Shown: positions 29,500-57,476 of the stretch, in pieces
How the letters are laid out: each line of letters begins with the position of its first letter
Numbering within the stretch: position 1 is the first letter of the stretch
From: Glandiceps talaboti
Taxonomy: Eukaryota; Hemichordata; Enteropneusta; Spengelidae
DNA: 64,000 nt
Direction: 5' to 3'
Assembly: GCF_964340395.1 (NCBI RefSeq)
Contig: NC_135556.1
Span: 4,357,501-4,421,500 of the forward strand
Translations under genes and position numbers: made by a program
Notes under the pieces: generated by a model
Seen by the model: only the letters and a program-made list of their open reading frames with translations
Told to the model about the DNA's origin: nothing
The model's database searches: none

Positions 29500-31060
29500 G
29501 AAGTACCAAACTGTAAACAGTTATACAATGTAATACATATACTATATCACATTCATTACTGTTTGTATAAACAGTCAATCATTATTCTGTATCTTGACAG
29601 TGCTCTCCCTGTAAACTAAACTGGGCCAGAGTTTTCTTATTTTGGTCTTTATACACTTTATGAAATTTGATTAATCTGCTATCTAATCCAGCATACAGTA
29701 CATTGTAGTCTGTTTAAATTGATATGAAATAGATCAATCACCATGACAACACAATAGCATTGTCACTCATAATACTCCACTGTTATGCAAATATACCAAC
29801 AGCTATTTCAAGATTCAGGTAAATGTCCTTTTGTTTGCCTACTGGTACATGGTCATTAGAATAAGACAAGATAGTGACAGATGAGATACATTGTTTGTAG
29901 TTATATGGTGGAACTTGATACACTCAATATTATACATAAATTGATGACACATCACTAAGAATAAACTATTATGGGCCAAGATCAATAGACTTCAAAGTAG
30001 GATAAAAACTCCTCTTTTAGTTTGGGGGTGGGGGTGGGGGTGGGGGTGGGGGTTTGAACCACTTTAGTTCTCATCCTACAAACACACTTTTACTTTTCAT
30101 GGAGTCTGTCGAGAAATGGATGAATTATATCGTAAATGCATGGCACTATGATTATATGTTGGGAAAGAGGACTTTGTATTCATACTACTACATACTGATT
30201 TGAAATTGATTGTGCTGTCAATAATTATCAATTTTGGCCAATTCAGTTGGGGGGGGGGGGGTGAGGCCTAACTAAAAGAATTTAGTTTTTTATCCAACAT
30301 TGAAATAATGATCTTCTGAATAAACAAGTACATCAATGTCCTTATCAAAGGTGTTTATACATACTACCAAGATTGAATGGTAAGCTAACAGACATAAAGG
30401 AGGATGACTAACATTCTGATCTGAAGGTATAACTAACCACTATTGAGGTTGTAATATTTTCATTACATGCCAAGTGAATGTTTTACCTGGTAGCAATTGC
30501 ATCCATTTTCATATTTATGATTTTGACCCAATTAGATAGCAAAAGTCATGATTTATAAGATACTAGTTTTTCTTGTATATAATCCCATGGGCAATGTATT
30601 TATGCTTAGTCTATCTGGTATACATCCAGGATTTTCCTATTTGAAACAATGGCAGAACTAGAATTCATATGTATATGTATATTTATATTGATGCATGTAT
30701 TATCCAGAGATCTAGCTATACACAAGTACAGCAGTGACTCAGTGACTTGTTGATATGACTGTATGACTTAGAGACCTAGCTATGCACAGATTAGACTAAG
30801 ATTCGTCGTGACATCACTGCCCTCACCGGACTCCTCTCTCTGAGAGAGGGGTCATCTGATGCGTGAGGGCACCCCATCTCAGTGTAACTTACAGACTATG
30901 CACAGATAGAGCAGTGACTTGTTGATATATCTCTCTACAATGTGACATCTTTCTAACACATCTGTAGTATAGCTAGGCTACAGTTGGCGTTTTGTATCAT
31001 TCAGAAGACAGAAATCTTCATCGAGCTGTGGTTTTGAAAATTTCATTTCTTGGCAGCATT
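29500..31060. other. Intergenic downstream of MTIF3, no gene seen
   Basis: AT-rich. It holds a (GGGGGT)n run at about 30026-30052, a G12 run near 30249 and a pair of direct repeats (GCAGTGACTCAGTGACTTG at about 30733 and GCAGTGACTTGTTGATAT at about 30911). Confidence 0.5.
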
Positions 31061-31064
31061 TGTC

Positions 31065-33140
31065 TTAATTAGTTTCCTCACTTTCTTTGAGTTTTGTTTC
31101 TTCAGATTTCTTTTTCTTCCTCTGCACCTTCTCCTTTAGTGACAGTAATCTCAATGTACATTGGAGATCTTTTCCATCCTTTCCGATGGTGCGGGGTTTT
31201 GAGTTCAGAGTGGCCTCATCTATCATGCCAGCTAGTAGTGTTTGAACCAATTGTTCCTGAAACACAAATTAACAGTTATTTAGTTACCTGTCATTTAGAT
31301 TATACGATACAGGCATTAGTAGCACTCCATACGTTTTGTTATTACATCCACATATGGAGTTCTGCCAGTGACTGTATTTCACTGTCTATCTATCACTTTT
31401 GAACCTAGACTCTCGCACAGTCCTCGGAGCTTTGCATAGCTAAATATAAAAAGGGTCATTTTGTATGTACTGATATCTACCGCATAAATTAATTATACTT
31501 GAATATCCTAGTACTGTGTGACTACATAGGGCTAACCATTTGTTGATGTGTTACAGCAATGCTCCATGTTATTGCGAAGCCCCAAGTGGTTGCAGTAACA
31601 CGTCAATGAATGGTTAGCTCTATGTAGTCAATGAGGGCGCACAGTACAAGAATATTCAAATACAATTGTGTGGTAGATATCGGTACATACAAACTGACCA
31701 CTAAATGAAGTTTTAGTAATCTGAGATACAAAACTGCCCTTTTTGCTAGCAACGCTCCAAAGACTGTAGAAAGTCTAGAATCAAACCACAAAACTAATTT
31801 CAGTGCAAGTGTCTCTTTACATTTAGACTTTCTCACAGCCCTGCTATGTTTGCTAAATTGTCTTAATATATCAGTTTGACCTTTTGCTACAAAACAACAT
31901 GTATTTAATTACATGTAAATACAACCAATACTCTTATGTCCAATCTATTTTAGTAGATTTTGGCGTAAATACATACACACTATTGAGTGCTCTAATGAAA
32001 GATAGATTTCATTTTGTGAGTTTAAATGGTAGCAATTGTTTCTGTTTTGCAAAGTCACCACATAAATTGAAGAGGGGAATACCAAATCTTGGTATGTAGC
32101 AGTGGTCTGTCAAGTTGGCACAGAGGGCACATTAATTCAATAACAACACGTGCCAGTGAGGGCAATATCACAATTTAGTGCCTGTAATTTAGTACTCATT
32201 ACCAAAATTTGTTTATATCAACAGCATTAACTATCGCTGTTGTTGATAAAAGTGGAATTCTGTGCTAAGAAATCCACTGACTATAGATGATCGTAGTGCA
32301 CGTGGGAATACTCTACTTGTCAGCAGACTTTGCCAAGTATACTAGCATTACCTTATGTTCATGAGTAGTTTTGAACCTTTCTCGTTTGTCCATAATGATG
32401 ACCTTGACATGGTGACCTTTCCTTAGCCATTCATGTACCCACTTTGTTTTGATCTCAAGATCATGTGTAGTTATATTTCCTGAAAATTTCATTTCTTTGC
32501 TGGTGATCGGTGGTGTTTTTTTCTTTTCCTTTTCTCTAAGTTTCATGCGTTCTTCAACAAGCTGCTGCCCAGACATAAGTTTATAGACTGGGTAAGGTTT
32601 AGCATGTGGACCTATTAGCACAATTTTCAAATCCTTCTCTTCTGAAATTCTAACAGCTTTGGCTCGATCAATTGCTCCCAAATTCTGCCCAGTTTCATCT
32701 ATCAGTTGCAAAATTTTATCTGCGATTTTTTTACCAACTGTCTGGATAGTGACTCTTTCTTGCTTTCCTTTCTTTTTCTTCTGTTGAATAGAGTTATCTC
32801 TCTCATTGAGTGAATCATCATATATCACGTCAACAAGGGTATCTGCTGGTGGTGGGTTAGATTTTGTGCAAGCCAATGTACTCGAAGAAAACAATCGTGC
32901 ATTCAGCGCTGGAAACTGAACAGCTCGGGATTCTTTACTGGCACAGTCGTATAAGCTTATGTTGAAGGGTTTCCCTGATTTTGCTTGCAGACATCGAATG
33001 TTTTCACTGCATAATGCCGAACTCCAGGAACAGTTCGACGATGGCCTTGAATTTACTATTTTGTAATGCACGCTATGTAATCTGACTAAAAGTTGCATTC
33101 CTTGCCGAACTCTCGTTGTTATTCCTGTACAAAGTGTCAT
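31065..33140 (-). CDS. MTIF3: Mitochondrial translation initiation factor IF-3
   Basis: Two coding exons, 33140-32352 and 31256-31065, join in phase 0 (donor AAG/GTAATG, acceptor TTTCAG), giving 326 aa. Residues 1 to about 90 form a Ser/Arg-rich, acid-poor leader expected for mitochondrial import. The IF3 N-domain and linker follow: IADKILQLIDETGQNLGAID, RAKAVRISEEKDLKIVLIGP, then a Lys/Glu-rich helix. The C-domain carries KEMKFSGNITTHDLEIKTKW, LRKGHHVKVIIMD and, across the intron, HEHKEQLVQTLLAGMID. A Lys/Glu-rich tail of about 25 residues ends the protein, like the C-terminal extension of animal MTIF3. The family binds the mitochondrial small ribosomal subunit and promotes subunit dissociation and start-codon inspection. 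The gene is divergent from FIP1L1, 1.7 kb away. Confidence 0.93.
31454..31699. repeat. Foldback element inside the MTIF3 intron
   Basis: Arms of about 105-110 bp (31454-31558 and 31590-31699) are imperfect inverted copies. Shared blocks include TTTGTATGTAC, GATATCTACC, GACTACATAG and GCTAACCATT. The right arm has an extra GAGGGCGC segment. Loop about 31 bp; no coding capacity. Confidence 0.8.
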
Positions 33141-34853
33141 GACCGTGCTGCTGACGTTTCCGACAAGGTGGGGTCGACCCGGGTCACTCGTCTACTATCA
33201 GCCAGCAAACTCGTTTTACCACTTACAATTTTTAACAAGAACACACATTACCATAAAGTTATCTAGCTGGTCCCTGGAAATATTCTTTTGAGAGAGGTAT
33301 CAATGCACGGTCTTGCGAATTATAACGTCTTATTTCTGTCGATTTCTAACTTATTTACTCCGTGCTCGATCACATGCGTTGATCATAGCAGACCACAATT
33401 ATCTTTAATTTCAGATTCGCGTTTGGATTCAGATCTGATATGCTCACGTATCAAGTTGGGAAGTTTTTTTGGTGTCAACCACAGGTACTCGAATCAATGT
33501 GTAGAAAAAAAAATGTACTGTATATAAATACAGGTACTCGAATCAATATGTAGAAAAAAAATGTATTGTATATAAATAAGACTTATTTACATACATATTT
33601 TTTTTTTAAATCATACACATTGATTCGAGTACCTGTGTCTTATTTACATACATATTTTTTTTTTAAATCATACACATTGATTCGAGTACCTGTGGTGTCA
33701 ACGAGTGTAAGTTAAAGAATGACAACCTCAAAATTATTGTCTATTTATAATATTGCATAGAAAACTACAGATATTACATAAATTCAGTTGATATAAGAAG
33801 ATCACAGGAGACTCAGGCTACAACAAGAACAATACATATGAACATTACAAACTTACATACATTCAAAATTCACACAGTTATTAACACCAACATTTCTGTT
33901 GAAATAAATTCTTCCCCTGTACACTCTGTATGTTATCTACTTTTAGATAGTAACATGTATTGCATATAAACGTTTATAAAAGTATTCAATATTAGTGTGC
34001 TACACTTCATTCACCCTTGTACTTCATGTCTGTCATGTTTGTAAGTATTGATATATAAACGTTTGTCATTGAAAACAAAATACCTATTTAGTGCCCCCCC
34101 CCCCCCCCCCCCATGAGCAAATGAACAAAATAATGTCTTTATTGTGACGGTGTTGAGGTATGGGTGGTGGGTGGGTGGGTAGCCTGGGGATGGGTGTACC
34201 ATGGTGGTGGTGTTGGTGTTGGTGGGTATGGGAGTTATCAAGTTGTTCATAGTGCTACATGCCAAAATTCAAAGAACATGCCAAACAACATTTTCAGTGT
34301 ACAGTATCACTCTACATTTCTGTATTTCCCTCTTGCTTAATAAATTGAAGAGAAAAAGTTTTTTCGTAATTATTTTTTGAAAGGGACATAATATTTAAAA
34401 AGTTTTTTTTTTCAAACCGATGAGTTTACATCAAAAGTTACAGTATTTTCAAATATTAAACAATATAAACCACACATTAACATGTGACATCAGAAATAAA
34501 GTAATTTATTTCCGTCTCTGGACAGTCACACCATCATCATATGAGAAGGTTTGAATTCATTCTTACACAAATGTGTATCCGAATGTGATATTGTTTTGTA
34601 GACGATTCCATTTTTGGATACGGAAGTGAGAATTAGAGAATGGAATAGTGTGATTATCTGACAATAAAATGGTAATTTATAATTTAAACATTTAAAAACA
34701 GAAAATTAGTCTCTTAAATATTTTTTTATTTTTCACCAAGTAACAAAGTAAAAAAGTTCTTTTACACATCAAATTGTCCCGATCCCGTCGTCATCCTCAA
34801 AATGGAATTTTCCGAAGCCCTGTGACCTTTCCCGGCATGCCTTGATAGACAAC
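33141..34853. other. Intergenic spacer between divergent MTIF3 and FIP1L1
   Basis: It contains the nested inverted repeat at 33471-33702, a C17 run near 34096, and GGTGG/GGTGT-rich sequence at about 34160-34235. No gene is supportable. Both 5' UTRs and promoters must lie here; no TATA box or clear core element was identified. Confidence 0.6.
33471..33702. mobile_element. Nested inverted-repeat element with 9-bp flanking direct repeats
   Basis: The left half holds two direct copies (from 33481 and about 33530) and the right half two inverted copies of a unit of about 60 bp. Its outer end is ACAGGTACTCGAATCAATG(T), followed by a long A run and TGTATATAAATA. The centre is TAAGACTTATT-like. GGTGTCAAC is present at both flanks (33471-33479 and 33694-33702), like a target-site duplication. 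Non-coding. Confidence 0.75.
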
Positions 34854-51466
<16,613 letters not shown>

Positions 51467-52541
51467 TCGTAATCTTTGAACTCTGATAGGAAAATATTAG
51501 GACTGATAAGTTGACTCCAAGTGTTGTTCCCCACAAACTACTGCCACCTTCAATACTTCTCCAAAATTGACCCAAACAAGTTCATATTTTTGCGTGTTGC
51601 CCTCAGCTTTGAAATGCCATGTCAACATGTACATGTATGTTATATGGGTTGGGACTGGGTGGGAGTTTCATACTTTACTAGAACAGATAGTGTCAAACAT
51701 TATATTAAAAGGTTTATCCGAGTGAATTGAATTTTGCAGAAAAATGTGTATATGAAATACAGTGCTTCAAGTGACAATATTAGTGAAAGGAAGAGTTAGG
51801 GGGAGTTTGTGTACAATGTTTGAACCAGTATTCATTGACAGAGATAAGGAGAGTTTTGTAAAATGTAGACTTGAATTTAGTCATTGGTGATCATTTCAAA
51901 TTGAATTGAATTTATTTCCACCACAAACATCAGGTAATGACAAATACAAAAAGAAAATATTTTTGATAAGAAAATGTTGTGGTGAGGACCATGGAAATAG
52001 TTCACTTGAAACTAATCTAGTCTATGGTCCTGATAAATATGGGAAGTCACTTAATACAAGGCATACTTATACATAGGGAATATTTAGCACAACTTCCTGT
52101 GTTGAATTTTAATGACCACCAAGAGTTGTACATGTATTTAAATCCATTCCATGCAATTAGGAGCATTAATCTAACCTACATGTTATACCGTTATCGCATC
52201 CACAGTTGATTTACTTGCAAACTGGAAAGTGTAGTTAGGACATAACCATAACCATGAGCCAATTACAAGTGCCTGTTAATGTCTGATGGATTACTTTTGA
52301 CAAGGGCTATTGTTGCTGTAACTTCTGTATGTGATCTTTAGATTTGAATCTTAAAAAATTGTATTTCCCTAGTTGTCAGAAATTATCATCATATTCAAAA
52401 GCCAATGACTAGATTCAAGTCTGTGTACAATGCTTGAACTGATATCTACGGATAGGGATAGTTATATTCAAGTTAGAATAATTCACCCCAACAATTATGT
52501 TTACCAACTCCAATTACTTTGAACATCTGCATTTGAACAGA

Positions 52542-52547
52542 AATAAA
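52542..52547 (+). terminator. FIP1L1: Candidate FIP1L1 poly(A) signal
   Basis: AATAAA about 1.08 kb after the stop codon. Other AATAAA hexamers occur near 52943 and 53155, so the true site is uncertain. Confidence 0.4.
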
Positions 52548-53007
52548 ATACCTAATTTATTCTTTAGTCGTGTCATACTTTCCAAAGTACACCTTGTGTC
52601 TGTCATCAATAATAAGAAAATATCAAAATAAGCAATCATTTCTCCAATTCTTCAGTGTGGAAGTACATGTATTCATGACTGTGAGGGCAGTGTTATAACT
52701 GATCTCCTGACAATTCATGACATGGGATATAGGTCAGCCTTATTTCCCTTGGCTGAAATTGAAATTCAAAACAAAATTGACAAATAATATGTTGTATAAA
52801 CATAAATTTTTATCAAAGGTTACATGTAGCTTATTGAACTGTATTAACACAATGGAAACAATGAGAAAATCACTACAGAGCTTTTTACAAAAAAAAAACT
52901 TTATTTGTGTCTCATATGCTGTAAAACTTAAAAGAAAGTTATCAAATAAATGTGTTTTATATGAAAACTTAAGTTACTGTGTATTGGCAGTCTATTCTTT
53001 AATCATC

Positions 53008-53153
53008 ATGCACTGCATGAAAGGGTTGTGTTTTCTGGTTGCGTATACATGATGGTCACACAGCGGAATTGCAGCAATTCCAGGTTTGTTGCAATTCCAT
53101 TGTGTGACTGGCCTGTATACAGTACCGGAAAACACAACCTTTTCATACAGTGC
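53008..53153. repeat. Foldback element downstream of FIP1L1
   Basis: Arms of about 62 bp (53008-53070 and 53091-53153) are imperfect inverted copies. They share GGTTGTGTTTTC, GTATAC, a TCACACA block and GGAATTGC, with a loop of about 20 bp. Non-coding. Confidence 0.75.
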
Positions 53154-53246
53154 TGAATAAATGAATTCCAAAGGTTGTAATGCACATGTCAAGCAGTTTA
53201 AGTATGTAAAGTTCACTGAACTTTTGATCTGTCATGATCCAACAAT

Positions 53247-53302
53247 CCTCATCAGAATGACAAATTCCATAGTTACAACTGACCTCTAGGTGGCAGTATT
53301 CA
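53247..53302. repeat. Dispersed repeat copy B
   Basis: Matches 21338-21395: TCCTCATCAGAATGACAAAT and TCCATAGTTACAACTGA, then GGTGGCAG. Confidence 0.7.
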
Positions 53303-54053
53303 ATTGTAAGGGATTAGTATGTTCTGATGTGGATGTTAACCAGGACAGAATGAATGCTAAATGCACTTTACAAAGTTGAGCTCCTTGGGGATATTGTAAA
53401 TTATAACATTTGTAAAACATGTGATCTACCAAGAGGGTAAATGTTATTGGTTATATCCTGCATAAATTCCTCTGTGAATTAATAACTTTCTGTACGCCAT
53501 GGAATGTGTGACATTATAATTATGTCTTCAACTTCATTACCAAATAATACATTTAATTTTATACCATGCCAGCCCTTTCATTTTGTCATCAATTCTATTG
53601 GTTTAGTTTACTCTGTCTGGAAGACAATGTTGACAATACTGCTTAGGGTCAATTTATTTTCAAAATAAGGAAAAAACTACATTTTCAAAATTCAGTCTTG
53701 TCTTCCATAATATACAGCTAATACTATATTTATATACATGTATATTCAGTCTTTGTAAATGCTAATACAATGTATAGTCTATCTATACTTCTATTATATA
53801 TATACAAGTACAATTTGCAGACAAAATTCCTCAGATGAACCAGTCACCCCATAAACTCTGTTCCACTGTTCATCTACATGTACAATACTTAGCAGTCATA
53901 CATGTACTTGGTCACTGGGTTACATATCAAGTACTTCACTAACAAAACACATGGCTATTAAATCAATCATTAAAAAGTCTCCAGTATGAATCCAGCAACT
54001 ATGAATATTGAGTACAAAATGGTTTGGACTAGTTTGACACCTCGGCAGCCTTT

Positions 54054-54059
54054 TTTATT
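54054..54059 (-). terminator. RFXAP: Poly(A) signal for RFXAP
   Basis: The minus strand reads AATAAA about 275 bases past the stop codon at 54334. Confidence 0.5.
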
Positions 54060-54333
54060 CTTTGTGAAATTATGAGTTTTGTTTGATGAATTGTATGATG
54101 AAACTTGACATACTCACAAAAACAACATCCATTCCTGTTATCTCTATTACTACCAATTAATTTCATGTTTTATACCAGCATAAAAGTTCAAGTACGTGTA
54201 TCATCAATAGACTTCATCTGACAAAGTTAAATCAATAGTTTTTATCTTGCTATTATATTGGGAACTCCACTGGTACTATACATACATGTGATCTCTTGGT
54301 TTCCTTGTATTTCAAGAACACGACATGTGTACA

Positions 54334-57300
54334 CTAGTTTTGGTCATCCAAAGAAGTCCTTGTTCTGGAAACACTCTTGGGTTCTTTTTTCTTTTGATAC
54401 TGTCGTATGAATTCAAGCACTTGTGGTGACCTCATAAGAGCCTAAAAACATCACAAGAAACATAACATGAATTAATCATGCACCGAGATGTCAGCTTTCC
54501 TATGGAAATAATCTTTGGTATGTTGTAGAATAGTGTACAGTGGAAATTACAATTGCATTCACTTTCAATAATCAATCCTGCATGATAGGAGCCACCATCA
54601 GTCAAGTAATATCAACTGAAATAAGTAACCTCTGGCTAATTAGTGTAAGTAATAATCTGTGATGGGTTGGTGCAACCAGATCTATACTGTAAACAATGAA
54701 CAATGAACACAAAAATCAAATAATGTAGGTCTTTCCAAAATTTGCCATGGTGACACTTCCTGTCTGTGTACCTTGGGGGTATACATGTACATGGTATACA
54801 ATGTACGTTATCAGTTAATCATAAAAGCACAAAAAACATCCCCGATTTACACTTCTACAGACTACCAAGGGACAAAGCTCTTAAGAAATGGTACTATGAG
54901 GTGATGATACCCCCAACTGAGTGAAGGTGCTGTATTCACAATTTCCTGTTTGCAGTCTAGAATGGCTGATTCAAGTTTATAGTATAGATATCCATCCATC
55001 CATTGTGGTATATAATTGAACATATCATAAGTATCCATCCATCCATTGTGGTATATAATTGAACATACATGTATCATAAGTTACTTTTCTAAATTTGTCG
55101 ATGTTACAACCTATAACACCAAAGTAAAGTGTTTTTAGTATAAACCACAATCATTTATAACACCCATATCAAGTGTAAAAGTATACTGTTTCAGTTGCTA
55201 ATTGATTGCATTAGAAAGGCCACATGCTAGGCTTGTAAATAAACAAATTGAAAAAGTTCCTTTTACACTTGATATGAATGCTACATAAATGAGAAAGTGC
55301 TTTACTTCAGTCTTACTTGTTGTATTTATCCAATTTGTTGATGTTACTTATGTGGCTCTTATCAAACATATTTCCTCACTCAAACTAGTCTGGATACCAA
55401 CATGATATCGAATCACAAAGATATCTTAACTTCTATGAAGAAAAGCGCAATACATGTACTAGTTTAAACTGAACACAATTAAAATTTCTGTGGTACATGT
55501 GCATGTACATGTGTGACAAAAGAAAGTGTACTGATACAATATTAGCAATTAAAGAAATTGGTACAAATGTACAGTGCAGCTCACATAAAACATCACCTGA
55601 GTGCACGCATCACAATAGGATCTGTACTGTACATGTACCTCAGTTTGGTATTACCTGGATGTATTCTTTTCATATCATAATGTCCATGGATAATTGTTAA
55701 TGTTTAAATATACCTACCAGTTTCTTTTCATTTAACACTTGTTCCAGCATTGATATATGTGGTTGATATTTCATAAAATCACTACTACTGCTTCTATTGC
55801 ATTTATGTTGACACTCTGTCTCCATTGGACTGGCACTGCTGGCACTGGCACTGCTCTGAGAGAGACGAAAACACAAGGAAGATGAAATTGTAACAGTCAG
55901 GAACAAAAGAAGAAATACATAAATTTACCTCATTTGTATTCTAGTTCCAATACGAGCGTGTTATGATTTACACTACATTATCTTCACACATTACATCTAG
56001 TCAAAGTTGTTACACTAGCACAAAAATCTGTGCTACCCCCAACAGTGTTCATATAAATGTGATCACGTTATCCAATCTCCACATGATTTTAGTTTAGTCC
56101 AGCTATACTAATTGAATATTTAATGAACAATCATCTGAAGGAAGTAAACCAATTACTACTGCCTCTCAATTTGTGATGTGATGGATTACTACTCACACTC
56201 ACCATTTACCCTTCACCCAGCAATGGGTTTAGCCAGATAAACAGTAAAATGTTGACTTTGACTAGACAACGTGTGAAGATAACATATTAGAACTAGGCTA
56301 CCTCGTTTAATGAATGGTTAATAGTACATTTTTGTAGATGTCTGCTTGAAATCAAAGCAACAGAAACAAGACAGCACCAGGTTTTTATTCAAAAGCTGTT
56401 CACTTTTGATTTCTTTTGATTTTACCCCCCCCCCTGCCACCCCCCTCCCATATTTTACAACAACCAAAAACATCTACACTGTAGTCTCAACAAGTAAGAA
56501 TAATCATCTAATAATTCCATACACTTTCAAAGTGTCTGAAAGAATGGCATCTGCTAATGCAAAGTTTTAATACACAAACTTGAAAGTAATTTTTAGATAT
56601 TCTATTTGATAAGTAAATATTGAAATGACCCTTTACACAGGACCAATGTTATTACATCAAAGGTGAACATAAATTTATTGTACAAATAATATAATTATTG
56701 GCAAGAATGGTTGTAAATGATTGTAACGATTGTCAACAAATTATTTTATGGGTGAAATTTCTCTGCGTTTAGCAATTCACAATTTAACAACACTGTGTTT
56801 TTCATCCCTTTGATGTGTTTTGATGTCAAACAGCATTTGAAGGCAAGTTACTCTTTCAGCTTTGTATAAATTTCACATCAAAGATTCAAATGTGTAAGCA
56901 TAGACCCTGGTGTACATGTAAGTTACTGCATGGATCTACATGTATTATTGACAATTAGATCCAATCATCCATATGGTCACTGTATGTAACGTTACTGTAC
57001 AAAGCATTTACCATCAACGTTTAAAGATAACACATACTTACATCTCTTGATGCATTTGAATTCATATCACCAATAACCATAGCTTTTTGTTGTTGTTTTT
57101 CCTGTTGTTGTTTGAGTTCTTTTCTACGTTTGTGAGCTTCTTTGTAAGCTTTGTTTTTGTGATATTTACACATCCATGGGTCCGATTTGTATCTATCTGT
57201 TGTTTGTTCACAATTATGCACATGACATCTCTTGACTTTCTTCCTTGGATATTGTTTTTCTTCCTTCTTACACACCACGGTCACTTTTGGTAGTTCGGGA

Positions 57301-57476
57301 ACATTGCCCTGGGTGAAGCTTGTTAATCCGCCAAGTGTTTTCATCGGCTCCGGACATCGAACCTGGGTGTACGGTTGCTGCTGACACATCGCCGATGTTA
57401 TCGCGATCGGTACTATCGAGATGGCTTGAACATCTTGGCTTTGTGGTCCTGAAACGTGTGGTGGGTATGAAGACAT
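54334..57476 (-). CDS. RFXAP: RFX-associated protein (RFXAP-like)
   Basis: Three coding exons, 57476-57042, 55855-55718 and 54441-54334, all join in phase 0 with consensus sites and give 226 aa (human about 272). The ATG at 57476 is used because the longer frame begins with non-ATG codons. A basic Cys/His region (about 80-120) reads VKRCHVHNCEQTTDRYKSDP then WMCKYHKNKAYKEAHKRRKE. C84, C89, C103 and H106 match the RFXAP CxxxxC...WMCKxHRNKxYK block. A Gln-rich segment follows (122-130). The C-terminal helix HISMLEQVLNEKKLALMRSP then QVLEFIRQYQKKKE matches the region through which vertebrate RFXAP binds RFX5/RFXANK. In vertebrates the RFX trimer binds the X box of MHC class II promoters; the role in an invertebrate is unknown. 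Convergent with FIP1L1. Confidence 0.92.

Larger units (their letters stand above)
51467..54053. other. FIP1L1 3' UTR and intergenic region
   Basis: No coding exon. It includes the poly(A) candidate at 52542, a foldback at 53008-53153 and a dispersed repeat at about 53247. AT-rich with several TACATGTA palindromes. Confidence 0.6.
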
